In this document: positions 1 through 7,892 of the stretch, piece after piece | How the letters are laid out: every line of letters begins with the position of its first letter | Position numbering within the stretch: position 1 is the stretch's first letter | DNA from: Lachnospiraceae bacterium | GTDB taxonomy: Bacteria; Bacillota; Clostridia; Lachnospirales; Lachnospiraceae | Assembly: GCA_024683645.1 (NCBI GenBank) | Contig: JAIKYA010000136.1 | Location: 1 to 41,741 of the forward strand | Length of the DNA: 41,741 nucleotides | Reading direction: 5' to 3' | Translations under genes and position numbers: made by a program | Notes under the pieces: model-generated | Told to the model about the DNA's origin: nothing | The model's input: only the letters and a program-made list of their open reading frames with translations | Databases searched by the model: none

Positions 1-446
1 GCAAAGCTGACCGGATTCTGGGTAGCTATTACCATAAAGTTTTCCGGAAGAGCATACTGTCTGCCGTCTACGGTCACATGCCCTTCGGCCATGGCCTCCA
101 GAAGAGCCGACTGCGTTTTGGGCGGCGTACGGTTCAGCTCGTCTGCCAGCACGATATTCTTCATTATTGCGCCCTGCCGGTATTCAAACTCACCGCTCTT
201 CATATTGTATATCATAAGCCCCGTAACATCACCGGGCATGGTATCCGGTGTAAACTGTACACGTCCGAAATCAAGACCAAGCGAATGAGCAAAGCATCCT
301 GCCAGCGTAGTCTTTCCAACTCCAGGCACATCTTCGAGCAGCACATGTCCTCCTACCAGAAAGCAGCAGAGCACATTGTCGACTATCTCTTCTTTTCCCA
401 GAAAAAGTGAATTCATCTGTTCCTTAAAACTTTCAAGCTTTTCCAT
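1..446 (-). CDS. MoxR-family AAA+ ATPase, N-terminal part (cut by window edge)
   Basis: The reading frame starts at the ATG at 446-444 and runs off the left edge after 148 codons. A GGAGG site lies 5 bases upstream of the ATG. The translation has a Walker A motif (EDVPGVGKTTLAG), the MoxR-type FTPDTMPGDVTG segment, and a Walker B followed by an arginine finger-like region (IVLADELNRTPPKTQSALLEAM with its middle intact), then a sensor 1 segment (FMVIATQNP). This order is diagnostic of the MoxR group of AAA+ ATPases, which act as chaperone-like factors for maturation or insertion of metals or partner proteins, often next to DUF58/von Willebrand and transglutaminase genes. Such partners would lie beyond the left edge and cannot be seen. 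The gene is divergent from tmcAL. The family call is secure; the specific role is unknown. Confidence 0.93.
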   Translation of the reverse strand, partial: MEKLESFKEQMNSLFLGKEEIVDNVLCCFLVGGHVLLEDVPGVGKTTLAGCFAHSLGLDFGRVQFTPDTMPGDVTGLMIYNMKSGEFEYRQGAIMKNIVLADELNRTPPKTQSALLEAMAEGHVTVDGRQYALPENFMVIATQNPVSF

Positions 447-541
447 CTTATCCTCCGCAGACGCTAAACTTGTAAAACAGCCCTTCCTATGATAACATTT
501 TTCACGATATATTTCATTATTTATTTAAAGGTGCTTATACA
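447..541. other. Divergent intergenic region between moxR-like gene and tmcAL
   Basis: These 95 bases must hold the 5' ends of two divergent transcripts. The SD sites for both genes are clear (GGAGG for the minus gene, AAAGGTG for the plus gene). The region is AT-rich, but I could not find a convincing pair of -35/-10 boxes at 17-18 bp spacing on either strand, so no promoter is called here. Confidence 0.5.
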
Positions 542-1669
542 GTGAAGATCTGTGGTATCATTGCGGAATTTAATCCTTTGCATAACGGACATGCCGGACT
601 GCTCCGCTATGCAAAAGAAAGCCTCGGTGCTGACGGCATAGTCGTAGTCATGAGCGGGGAACATGTACAGCGCGGCGAACCGGCAATAGCGGATAAATAT
701 CTTCGTACGAAAGCTGCCCTCATGGCCGGTGCCGATCTGGTACTCGAGCTCCCCGTATATGCAGCTGCCGCAAAAGCCACGGAATTTGCCGCCGGAGCCG
801 TAGCCGCTCTCGCAAACACCGGTATCGTTGACTTTCTGCTCTTCGGTTCGGAAACGGGCGATATCGATGAACTGAAAAAAAGAGCTGAAGAACCTTCCGC
901 TTTCATAGCAGATTTCAGCGAACGTCCCGGCCCCAACGACGTTCTCGCCGCAGAATATATACGTGCAGTACGCAAGTATGCTCCGGAACTCGGCCTTGCC
1001 ACCATCAAAAGGACAGGCCCCGGTTATAACGATATGGAAGCTGACGGCAGCAATGCTTCTGCCGCCTGCATCAGACATATTTTAGAAACTCACGGAAAAG
1101 ATGCTTATGCTTATATGCCGGACTTTTCAAAAGAGCTCTTTGAGGCTTATCTTAAGACCTCGTGCTTTATGGATATTTCGGCCTACTCCGCTCTTCTTAA
1201 TTACCGCCTCATAACGGAACGCAATGCGGATCTGTGCCGCTATGCCGGTATCGTCCCCGATCTTGCCGACAAGATAAAAAAGAGCATCCCTGCCTTTAAG
1301 GATTACAGCTCGTTCATACAGCTGCTCAAATCAAAAGACCTGACATACAGCCATATATCACGTACTCTTTTGCACATTCTTCTTGATATACGAAGCGAAG
1401 ACTGTCTTTCATTCTCGGATACATACTCTTATTGTCCGTATCTGCGGATACTGGGTATAAAAAAAGAAGCCTCGGGGCTTCTTCACTCCTTCGGCAGCAA
1501 TGCTTCCGTGCCGGTGATCAGCCGTCTTTCGGATGCCGAAAAGCTGCTTGACAAAACAGCTTATGAGCTGCTGATGCACGAGCTAAGTGCTGCCGCTATC
1601 TATCATATGTGCTCCGAACGCAGCCTTCCCGCCGTCTCAGAATTCTCACGGTTCCTCATCAGGATGTAG
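542..1669 (+). CDS. tmcAL: tRNA(Met) cytidine acetate ligase
   Basis: This 375-residue cytosolic protein belongs to the YlbM/TmcAL family, which uses acetate and ATP to form N4-acetylcytidine at the wobble base of elongator tRNA(Met). The N-terminus carries the nucleotidyltransferase HIGH-like motif (AEFNPLHNGH, residues 8-17), followed by a Rossmann-type fold with MSGEHVQRGEPA at about residues 37-48. The start is GTG at 542, fixed by the family N-terminus (MKICGIIAEFNP) and an AAAGGTG site 8 bases upstream. It is the only plus-strand gene in the window. Its last 24 bases overlap the 3' end of the convergent nucleoside hydrolase gene. It also contains, at 1459-1483, a hairpin that looks like the terminator of that opposing operon. 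Some relatives are annotated only as nucleotidyltransferases; the family assignment is strong, the exact reaction is by homology. Confidence 0.9.
   Translation: MKICGIIAEFNPLHNGHAGLLRYAKESLGADGIVVVMSGEHVQRGEPAIADKYLRTKAALMAGADLVLELPVYAAAAKATEFAAGAVAALANTGIVDFLLFGSETGDIDELKKRAEEPSAFIADFSERPGPNDVLAAEYIRAVRKYAPELGLATIKRTGPGYNDMEADGSNASAACIRHILETHGKDAYAYMPDFSKELFEAYLKTSCFMDISAYSALLNYRLITERNADLCRYAGIVPDLADKIKKSIPAFKDYSSFIQLLKSKDLTYSHISRTLLHILLDIRSEDCLSFSDTYSYCPYLRILGIKKEASGLLHSFGSNASVPVISRLSDAEKLLDKTAYELLMHELSAAAIYHMCSERSLPAVSEFSRFLIRM
1459..1483 (-). terminator. Rho-independent terminator inside tmcAL for the opposing operon
   Basis: Read on the minus strand, an 8-bp perfect stem (AAGAAGCC, loop CCGA, GGCTTCTT) is followed by a run of T residues: the plus strand has seven A at 1459-1465, two of which also take part in the stem. 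It sits 163-187 bases beyond the stop of the nucleoside hydrolase gene (stop at 1646) and within the coding region of the convergent tmcAL. Nothing nearer the stop looks like a terminator. It is inferred to end the operon 7633-1646. Confidence 0.7.
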
Positions 1670-3013
1670 TGCTTCATAGTCCGGATTCCCTATTATAAAA
1701 GCATACGAAGGAAGGCTGTACCCGCTTATACCTGCGATATCCCAGGCTTCTATCTGTGCGGTGTACCAGGCCAGATCCTCCGTATCGCGAAGGAGCAGAC
1801 TGCTGTTTGCACTCTTTTCATAGGAAAACTCATTCCAGCCGTTAGTCGCCACCGTCATATTTATCGGGACGGTGTGTGTCAGTGTTTCTTCCGGCGAAAG
1901 TCCCGCTGCCCATACGCAGAAAGGATCCCAGGCAAAACGTCCCGAGCTTAAGCTTGTATTGTTTCTTTTCTCATATGCCCTGAAAGAAAGTGTAACGGGA
2001 TCTGTCTGGTAAGTATCGGAGGCCAGTACCATACCGCCCACCATTATCACATCTTCCGCCTCATTCTGTATGGAAAGCTGGGAACTGTATACCAGCGGTA
2101 CCGGGCTGGCGAGCGACACATAATTTGCCGCCTGCATCGCCTCTTCGGTATGTGCCAGATTATGGTCGTAGCCCTTGGGATATACGCCGCCGGTTATCCA
2201 TATTGATTCAACTCCGCTCTTTACAAGGGCATATCCCTGCGGATCCTTTAGCAGCGCCTCTATGTTGGTAAGATATCCGGTGGTGACTATCCTTAGTTTC
2301 TCATCGTTTGCGATACATTCTCTTATCGCCTTTTTATACAGCTCAACACTGTCATAAAGCTTATAACCGTACATACTGAAATAATTGTCGGTGATGACTT
2401 TCCAATAAGGCGAACCTGTAACGATACCGTTTCTTGCCATACCTACCGGTATATCCGAAAGCCCGTCATGACAAAGCTGCGCATGCATGCACTGACAGGG
2501 CTGCTCACCGGCACTCGAGGCCATCACCCCCATCAGCCTGATCCTCTCGTAGCGGTGAAGCTGCGCGGCGATCCTCAGCGCCACAACATCATCCACATCG
2601 GTATCGTAATCCAGATCCACGACCATGTTGATCTTCGGAGGTGCTTCTTCCTCCTCTTCGTCCGACGAAGCCTGCAGCGCTTCGTACAGAGCGAGCTTGC
2701 GCAGAGCCCGTGCGGCATTCTGTTCTCTTATCTTTTCATATACTTCATCGGGAATCGTCGAATTGGCCGCTCTTCCGACCGGGGCCGCCGTGATCTTCAC
2801 ATCAGCCGCAGCGTCAGCAGACACAGAAATCACTTGCTGCTCCCGGACTGCGGCAGCATCTCCTGATACACTTATCGTTCTGTCTGTGATCGTTGTTTCC
2901 TCTGCCGTCTCAGCCCCGGCTGCATTGTACATATCATCGTTATCGGATGTTATGAACATATACGCAAATACGAGCACCAGTACGGCAGGGATCAGCATCA
3001 GATTTTTTTTCAT
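1646..3013 (-). CDS. Membrane-anchored or secreted inosine/uridine-type nucleoside hydrolase
   Basis: 455 residues. Residues 5-21 form a hydrophobic N-terminal segment after MKK, so the protein is exported and probably anchored (no lipobox Cys is seen). Residues 25-127 are a low-complexity Ala/Thr/Glu-rich spacer. The catalytic domain follows, opening with DLDYDTDVDDVVAL (133-146), which matches the calcium- and ribose-binding Asp cluster of the IUNH family (usual form DTDPGxDD). A GGVYPKG...DHN segment and a WDPFC segment fit the later active-site positions. The family cleaves the N-glycosidic bond of nucleosides; outside the cell it could serve nucleoside scavenging, which is inference. The domain is about the usual size, but the spacer is extra. 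It is last in the operon led by the FtsA-like gene, 29 bases after the UPF0210 gene, and overlaps tmcAL tail to tail by 24 bases. Confidence 0.8.
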   Translation of the reverse strand: MKKNLMLIPAVLVLVFAYMFITSDNDDMYNAAGAETAEETTITDRTISVSGDAAAVREQQVISVSADAAADVKITAAPVGRAANSTIPDEVYEKIREQNAARALRKLALYEALQASSDEEEEEAPPKINMVVDLDYDTDVDDVVALRIAAQLHRYERIRLMGVMASSAGEQPCQCMHAQLCHDGLSDIPVGMARNGIVTGSPYWKVITDNYFSMYGYKLYDSVELYKKAIRECIANDEKLRIVTTGYLTNIEALLKDPQGYALVKSGVESIWITGGVYPKGYDHNLAHTEEAMQAANYVSLASPVPLVYSSQLSIQNEAEDVIMVGGMVLASDTYQTDPVTLSFRAYEKRNNTSLSSGRFAWDPFCVWAAGLSPEETLTHTVPINMTVATNGWNEFSYEKSANSSLLLRDTEDLAWYTAQIEAWDIAGISGYSLPSYAFIIGNPDYEALHPDEEP

Positions 3014-3042
3014 TGCACCCCCACGTTGACCTTACACGGCTG

Positions 3043-4407
3043 TCAGTTTTTAAAAGAATGTATGGGTGCCGGTATGCGGCCGGCTCTGTTAACAAAATCG
3101 TCGCAGGCGAAACCGTTCACGCTCATCACGGGAGCATGTCCCAAAAGTCCGCCGAATTCAACACTGTCTCCGACCTTTTTCCCGATGGCGGGAATAAGCC
3201 TTACAGCGGTAGTCTTCTGATTGACCATACCTATTGCCATTTCATCCGCTATGATACCTGAAATGGAAGATGCTTTTGTATCACCGGGAACAGCTATCAT
3301 ATCAAGCCCTACCGAACATACACAGGTCATGGCTTCAAGTTTCTCAAGGCTGAGTGCTCCGGCCTCAACCGCTTCTATCATTCCCTGGTCCTCGGACACG
3401 GGAATGAACGCTCCCGAAAGACCGCCCACATAAGAGGACGCCATCACACCGCCTTTTTTGACCTGGTCGTTGAGCAGCGCCAATGCTGCCGTAGTTCCCG
3501 GTGCACCCGGATGCTCAAGACCTATCTCTTTTAATATATCGGCAACGGAATCACCTACTGCGGGAGTAGGTGCAAGGCTTAAGTCAATGATACCGAAGGG
3601 TACACCGAGCTTTTCCGAAGCTTCCCTTGCCACCAGCTGCCCCACTCTCGTTACCTTAAAAGCAGTTCGCTTTATTGTCTCGCAGAGCACTTCAAAGCTC
3701 TCGCCCCTTACCTTTTCAAGTGCGGTCTTTACGACACCCGGTCCGCTGACTCCGACATTGATCACCGCATCTGCTTCCGTAACACCATGGAAAGCTCCTG
3801 CCATAAACGGATTGTCATCAGGCGCATTACAGAATACCACCAGCTTTGCACAGCCCAGCGAATCCCTGTCAGCCGTACGCTCCGCTGTTTCACGCACGAT
3901 CTGTCCCATCAGCCTTACCGCATCCATGTTAAGTCCTGTCCTCGTGGATCCGCAGTTGACCGAAGAACACACTCTGTCAGTAACGGAAAGCGCTTCAGGT
4001 ATGGAGCGTATAAGCAGCTCATCGGCTGTTGTCATGCCCTTTGATACAAGTGCCGAAAAGCCTCCGATGAAATTGACTCCTACCTCTTTTGCCGCTGCAT
4101 CCAGAGTCTTTGCTATCTTCACAAAATCTCCCGTTTCCCTGCAGGCCGCCGCTCCCACCAATGCTATCGGTGTGAGCGATATGCGCTTGTTCACGATGGG
4201 AATCGCGTATTTCTTTTCTATTTCCCTGCCGGTATTCACAAGGTCACCTGCCATGCGTACGATCTTGTCATGAATGTTTTCACACAGCTTATCAACATTA
4301 CTGTCTATACAGTCCAAAAGGCTTATACCCAGAGTAATGGTCCTGACATCCAGGTTTTCCTTTTCTATCATCTGGTTGGTCTCTATGACCTCTGAAATGT
4401 TTATCAT
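3043..4407 (-). CDS. UPF0210 (PFL-family) protein
   Basis: 454 residues, the usual length of the UPF0210/DUF711 family, a pyruvate formate-lyase-like fold of unknown function. Family-typical stretches are visible, such as [18 protein letters not shown], a Gly-rich [12 protein letters not shown] segment, and [19 protein letters not shown]. The ATG at 4407 has a GAGGAG site, and the stop codon of the preceding ACT gene lies within that site, so the two are translationally close (10 bases apart). The pairing of a UPF0237 ACT protein with a UPF0210 protein is widely conserved in Firmicutes and suggests that the ACT protein senses a small ligand for this one. No substrate is established. The family call is very secure; the function is unknown. 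Confidence 0.92.
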   Translation of the reverse strand: MINISEVIETNQMIEKENLDVRTITLGISLLDCIDSNVDKLCENIHDKIVRMAGDLVNTGREIEKKYAIPIVNKRISLTPIALVGAAACRETGDFVKIAKTLDAAAKEVGVNFIGGFSALVSKGMTTADELLIRSIPEALSVTDRVCSSVNCGSTRTGLNMDAVRLMGQIVRETAERTADRDSLGCAKLVVFCNAPDDNPFMAGAFHGVTEADAVINVGVSGPGVVKTALEKVRGESFEVLCETIKRTAFKVTRVGQLVAREASEKLGVPFGIIDLSLAPTPAVGDSVADILKEIGLEHPGAPGTTAALALLNDQVKKGGVMASSYVGGLSGAFIPVSEDQGMIEAVEAGALSLEKLEAMTCVCSVGLDMIAVPGDTKASSISGIIADEMAIGMVNQKTTAVRLIPAIGKKVGDSVEFGGLLGHAPVMSVNGFACDDFVNRAGRIPAPIHSFKN

Positions 4408-4417
4408 CTTTCTCTCC

Positions 4418-4690
4418 TCAGATCCTGTGCATGGAATCGAATATCTCTTCTCTCTGGCACTTGACTATGACGCCTATCTCCTGCCCGATCTGCTCCAGCT
4501 CGTCTGATACGTTATCAAATTCCTTTTCGGCTGCCGACAGATCAACTATCATCATCATGTTAAAAAAACCGTCCACGATGGTCTGTGAGATATCAAGGAT
4601 GTTTATCCTGTTATTGGCAAGATACGTACATACCTTGGCTATGATGCCCACGGTATCCTTACCTACCACTGTTATTATCGTCTTTTTCAT
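4418..4690 (-). CDS. ACT-domain protein, UPF0237 family
   Basis: A 90-residue protein made of a single ACT domain. It starts [20 protein letters not shown], the typical beta-strand plus Gly-containing turn of ACT domains, and continues with [28 protein letters not shown] domains bind amino acids or similar small ligands. UPF0237 members resemble GcvR-type regulators but lack a DNA-binding part. The start ATG has an AAGGAG site 9 bases upstream. It lies between the metallo-hydrolase gene (13 bases upstream) and the UPF0210 gene, its conserved partner. A role as the sensory subunit of UPF0210 is inference from gene order. Confidence 0.9.
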   Translation of the reverse strand: MKKTIITVVGKDTVGIIAKVCTYLANNRINILDISQTIVDGFFNMMMIVDLSAAEKEFDNVSDELEQIGQEIGVIVKCQREEIFDSMHRI

Positions 4691-4703
4691 GATCCTGTAC
4701 TCC

Positions 4704-5501
4704 TTATAATTCTATACATTCCGAGGGCTCATCCCTCTTTGCTACCTGTAGGTCAAAATCCCTGTCGGTATACGGTGTATCCGCCATATTCACTTCCAGC
4801 CTGACAGCCTCGTGTGCAAGCATGGGCAGATTATTTTCCTTACTGAGATGGCTTAAGAAGACATGTCTTGTCTTATCGCAGAGTATCTTTGAGAGCAGAC
4901 GACCCGCCGTCTCGTTTGAAAGGTGTCCGCGCCTTCCCAGTATCCTCTGTTTCAGTATATAAGGATATGGTCCGGTCTGCAGCATCCTGACATCATGATT
5001 AGCTTCAAGATATATCGCATCAAGCCCCTTAAGCGCATTAACGATCCCTTCATCGTATTCTCCGAGATCGGTTGCCACCGCGCCTTTAACTTTTCCGTAC
5101 GCAACGGTATACATCACCGGATCTGCCGCATCGTGCGGTATGGCAAAAGGGGTAATATCCATGTCTCCTATGCCGAATTTCCTGCCTTTTTCCACGGCGA
5201 TGAAACGTTCCCTGTCAGCCTTAGCAAAAGCTTTCATGCGAAACATCGCATCGATGGTATCTTTGGTGGCATATACATTTGCACTGCAGGATTTCAGTAT
5301 GGTGCAGAGAGAACTGATATGATCCGAGTGCTCATGGCTGATAAGCACTCCCGACAGATCGGATACGCTTAATCCTATGCTGTTTAAACCTTCTTCGATC
5401 CTTTTTTTGCTTATTCCCGCATCCAGTAAAAGATGTGTAGTATCACTGCCTGCATATATGGCGTTTCCGCTGCTTCCGCTGGCAATACTCATCATGCGCA
5501 T
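4704..5501 (-). CDS. Metallo-beta-lactamase-fold hydrolase, YycJ/WalJ type
   Basis: 265 residues. The N-terminus MRMMSIASGSSGNAIYAG is typical of the YycJ/WalJ group, and the zinc-binding HxHxDH motif is present (SHEHSDH, residues 55-61). Further ligands fit LEANHD and the late LSHLSKENN segment. WalJ proteins are dinuclear metal nucleases (5'-3' exonuclease activity is reported for the family) linked to replication and cell-wall homeostasis near the WalRK system. Here there is no walRK; the gene follows the FtsA-like gene by only 2 bases and its SD (GGGAGAA) lies in the end of that gene. ATG at 5501 is supported by the conserved N-terminus. Function beyond a metal-dependent nuclease or hydrolase is inferred. 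Confidence 0.88.
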   Translation of the reverse strand: MRMMSIASGSSGNAIYAGSDTTHLLLDAGISKKRIEEGLNSIGLSVSDLSGVLISHEHSDHISSLCTILKSCSANVYATKDTIDAMFRMKAFAKADRERFIAVEKGRKFGIGDMDITPFAIPHDAADPVMYTVAYGKVKGAVATDLGEYDEGIVNALKGLDAIYLEANHDVRMLQTGPYPYILKQRILGRRGHLSNETAGRLLSKILCDKTRHVFLSHLSKENNLPMLAHEAVRLEVNMADTPYTDRDFDLQVAKRDEPSECIEL

Positions 5502-5503
5502 TG

Positions 5504-7633
5504 CTATTTCTCCCAGCGTACAAGGATCACATCACCGGCCTTTACCGGCTGCATATATTCCGCAGCCTGACCGTTCACTTCGGTCACCAGTCTGCTCCCC
5601 TTTACGTTCTTCAAGTCAAAATCGATATGATCGAATATATCTACAAATACATATGAAGGCTTACCCGTAAGTTTTACGTTTCTGCCATTCACATTGACGG
5701 TAACGGTAACCGGCACAGCTGCAGGTGCCGGTATCGTAACTGCAGCTGTCTTTTTCTTTTTTCTGCTCTCGCGCTTAGCCGAAACGACCTCTTCCGCCGC
5801 ACCCGCTGCAGTATCTTCCGATCCGTCATCACCCGGGTCGCTGTCATATTCCGGCTCATCCGAAAGAACCGCTTTCTTTTCGGGTGCTTTCCAGCTTATG
5901 GTGAAATTCTCATAAACTGCCGTGTCATCATCAGCCTCTTCATTGTTAACGCTTACCTTTGCCCCTTCGGCCAGCGCCACATCCATAAACTCACGGACTT
6001 CACGGACAGTCACATAATCCCTGATGACTATCTCATCACCATCCTGTATCTCATAAAACTCGCTTTTCGCCTCACCGTTTACCACTGCCGTTCTCGGAAG
6101 GAGTATTTTTCTCCCTTCCACACGTACAACGAGCATGGATCTGAACTCCGGAAGGTCTGCGATCATCAGCTTTGCATCAGCCCCGGCCGTGGATTCTTCC
6201 ACGGTGATGACATCATTGGCACGTATCGGCGTATTCATATCGGCATCTTCACCGTTAAGCTTTATCCTGGCTGCTTCGCCGGTTTCTCCGCGCTTCATTG
6301 CCACCTTGCCGTTCACTGTATAGTTTATCGCCTTCCCGCGTTTCGGGAACAGGCCGTCATTTCTGAAATCGGCATGCATAGCCGCATCCACTACCGCGAG
6401 ATTGCCGCTGTCGTAGATCTTTATCAGTTCATCATTGAAAGTGACATAGATAAAATTGTTGCTCTGCTCATAGTAATTTAAACAGATACCGATCGGCGTG
6501 ACCATGAGCGAATCCTTCTTAACACCTTTTTCCTTAAAACGGATCCTGGTCATCACTTCCTCGCCTCTTACGGCAACACGCTCGGCAACGATACCCAGAT
6601 GTTCACTGAGTTTGGCGGTATAGCCTTCTATCCTTCCGCCGCCTCCCACAACAAATACAGCGCTGACAGGCTTGCCCCCGTTCAGTTCCTTCAGCTTGTC
6701 TGCTACCAGTGAGGTCATCTGATCTATCTCAGCGCTTATCATCTCAAGTACCGCCTCTTTTGTTATGCTCTGAGGCAGTCCCATGATATCCTTGTATTTT
6801 ACTGAATTCTTCGTTTCTATCCCCCGCTTTATCGCTTCTGCGGTATTGAAATCTACCAGACACATCTTGGCTATCTTTTCCGTAAGAGCGTCACCGGCAC
6901 AGGGGATCATACCGTAGGCAACTATGCAGCCGTCCTTTGTGATGCAGATATCGGAGGTCCCCGCGCCCACATCTACCAGCCCTATGTTGAGCATGCGATA
7001 CATTTCGGGTATGGCAACAGAGATCGCCGCTATGGGCTCCAGTGTCATATTTACCACTCGCAGCCCTGCGATCTCCACGGATTTATACAGACCGTCCACC
7101 ACCTCATCGGGAAGGAAGGTCGCGATCATATCCGCTCCTATGGACCTTGCTTTATGATTTTCAAGATTTCCGATCGGATAGCCGTTCAGATAGAAACGTA
7201 TAACGGAATTACCGACACAGTAGAAATGTATGTCTGTCTTGTTTTTTTCCTGAAAGCTCGAATACGCCTTCTCTATACCCATCGAAGTGAGCCCTGCCAC
7301 TTCCTCGGGCGTTACCACCTTCTCACGGTCGAGCTCCCAGTTTACGTTTACTTCAACCGTCTCCAGAACACGGCCTGCCGCAGCTATACACACATCGGTA
7401 AGCTTTACGGCAAGTTTCTTTTCAAGTTTTTTCTTAACCTGGGTAATCGTATTGCCGACCTGCGCTATGTCATGGATCTGTCCGTCCAGCATGGCTCTGG
7501 TCTCATGCTCCATGACTTCCTGTGCAAGCACAGTAAAAACATCTCCTTCGCGGTAACCAACGGTACCGACGATGGAACGTGTCCCTATATCAAGTCCGAA
7601 TACAAGATTTCCCTGTTCTTTAGTCTCAGCCAT
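5504..7633 (-). CDS. Large FtsA-like actin-fold protein with repeated C-terminal motif
   Basis: 709 residues against about 420 for classical FtsA. Residues 10-350 hold the actin-type ATPase signature of FtsA/PilM: phosphate 1 (FGLDIGTRS, 12-20), phosphate 2 (GLVDVGAGTSDI, 218-229) and adenosine (VFVVGGGGRIEG, 326-337). FtsA tethers FtsZ to the membrane and recruits division proteins. This protein lacks an obvious C-terminal amphipathic membrane helix. Instead it has a second region (about 395-580), an acidic then Lys-rich linker (585-630), and a final domain (640-709). Within these, a motif NG(x)n(A/G)xDxIx(V/I) recurs at 459-478, 519-536 and 687-705, which looks like small beta-rich modules. 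The only in-frame start is the ATG at 7633; it has no SD and lies about 3 bases from the predicted transcription start. It heads a five-gene operon. FtsA-superfamily membership is firm; a division role is inference. Confidence 0.85.
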   Translation of the reverse strand: MAETKEQGNLVFGLDIGTRSIVGTVGYREGDVFTVLAQEVMEHETRAMLDGQIHDIAQVGNTITQVKKKLEKKLAVKLTDVCIAAAGRVLETVEVNVNWELDREKVVTPEEVAGLTSMGIEKAYSSFQEKNKTDIHFYCVGNSVIRFYLNGYPIGNLENHKARSIGADMIATFLPDEVVDGLYKSVEIAGLRVVNMTLEPIAAISVAIPEMYRMLNIGLVDVGAGTSDICITKDGCIVAYGMIPCAGDALTEKIAKMCLVDFNTAEAIKRGIETKNSVKYKDIMGLPQSITKEAVLEMISAEIDQMTSLVADKLKELNGGKPVSAVFVVGGGGRIEGYTAKLSEHLGIVAERVAVRGEEVMTRIRFKEKGVKKDSLMVTPIGICLNYYEQSNNFIYVTFNDELIKIYDSGNLAVVDAAMHADFRNDGLFPKRGKAINYTVNGKVAMKRGETGEAARIKLNGEDADMNTPIRANDVITVEESTAGADAKLMIADLPEFRSMLVVRVEGRKILLPRTAVVNGEAKSEFYEIQDGDEIVIRDYVTVREVREFMDVALAEGAKVSVNNEEADDDTAVYENFTISWKAPEKKAVLSDEPEYDSDPGDDGSEDTAAGAAEEVVSAKRESRKKKKTAAVTIPAPAAVPVTVTVNVNGRNVKLTGKPSYVFVDIFDHIDFDLKNVKGSRLVTEVNGQAAEYMQPVKAGDVILVRWEK

Positions 7634-7642
7634 AACAGAACT

Positions 7643-7671
7643 ATTTTATCACATAGCCTTACCACGGTCAA
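7643..7671 (-). promoter_or_regulatory. Sigma-A promoter for the FtsA-like operon
   Basis: On the minus strand TTGACC (7671-7666), a 17-bp spacer and TAAAAT (7648-7643) form a near-consensus promoter. The predicted start of transcription is about 7636, only about three bases before the ATG at 7633, so the mRNA would be nearly leaderless. Confidence 0.8.
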
Positions 7672-7695
7672 ACAATAATATGTCAGAGATAGTAT

Positions 7696-7836
7696 AGCAA
7701 ACGCCAAAACTCTTTTCGTTTTGGCGTTTGCTGCGCCGGATTTTGGGCGCTGAAAGCGGCATGTTTCCTTACAAAATCCGTGCGCATCCTCGCGGAGCGT
7801 TATAGTAAGCGCAATGATTTATTGCGCTTACTATAA
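7696..7836. repeat. Multi-stem palindromic element, intergenic copy
   Basis: Most of the 259-base gap between the glucosidase and FtsA-like genes is taken up by nested inverted repeats. Stem 1 is 15 bp perfect (7696-7710 with 7718-7732, 7-base loop). Stem 2 pairs CGGATTTTG (7737-7745) with CAAAATCCG (7772-7780), extendable by TGCGC/GCGCA with one bulge. Stem 3 is the small CGC-GGA-GCG. Stem 4 is 16 bp perfect (7800-7815 with 7821-7836, 5-base loop). Anchors shared with the copy in metH are AGC...GCT around stem 1, GCGCC, TTTCCT, GTGCGCATCCT and the GGA loop. The two long stems are not followed by T-runs, so they are not standard terminators. The element could also affect mRNA stability or stop read-through from the upstream operon. 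Confidence 0.8.
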
Positions 7837-7892
7837 ATAACGGTATGATTAAGTCATCCGGCTTATCTGCTTTAAATAGCTTATGCGGCTGC

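Noticed and set aside
7800..7836. Terminator for the pilZ-led operon
   Set aside because: The 16-bp stem is perfect but is followed by GC-rich sequence on both strands instead of a T-run; it fits better as part of the repeated element.
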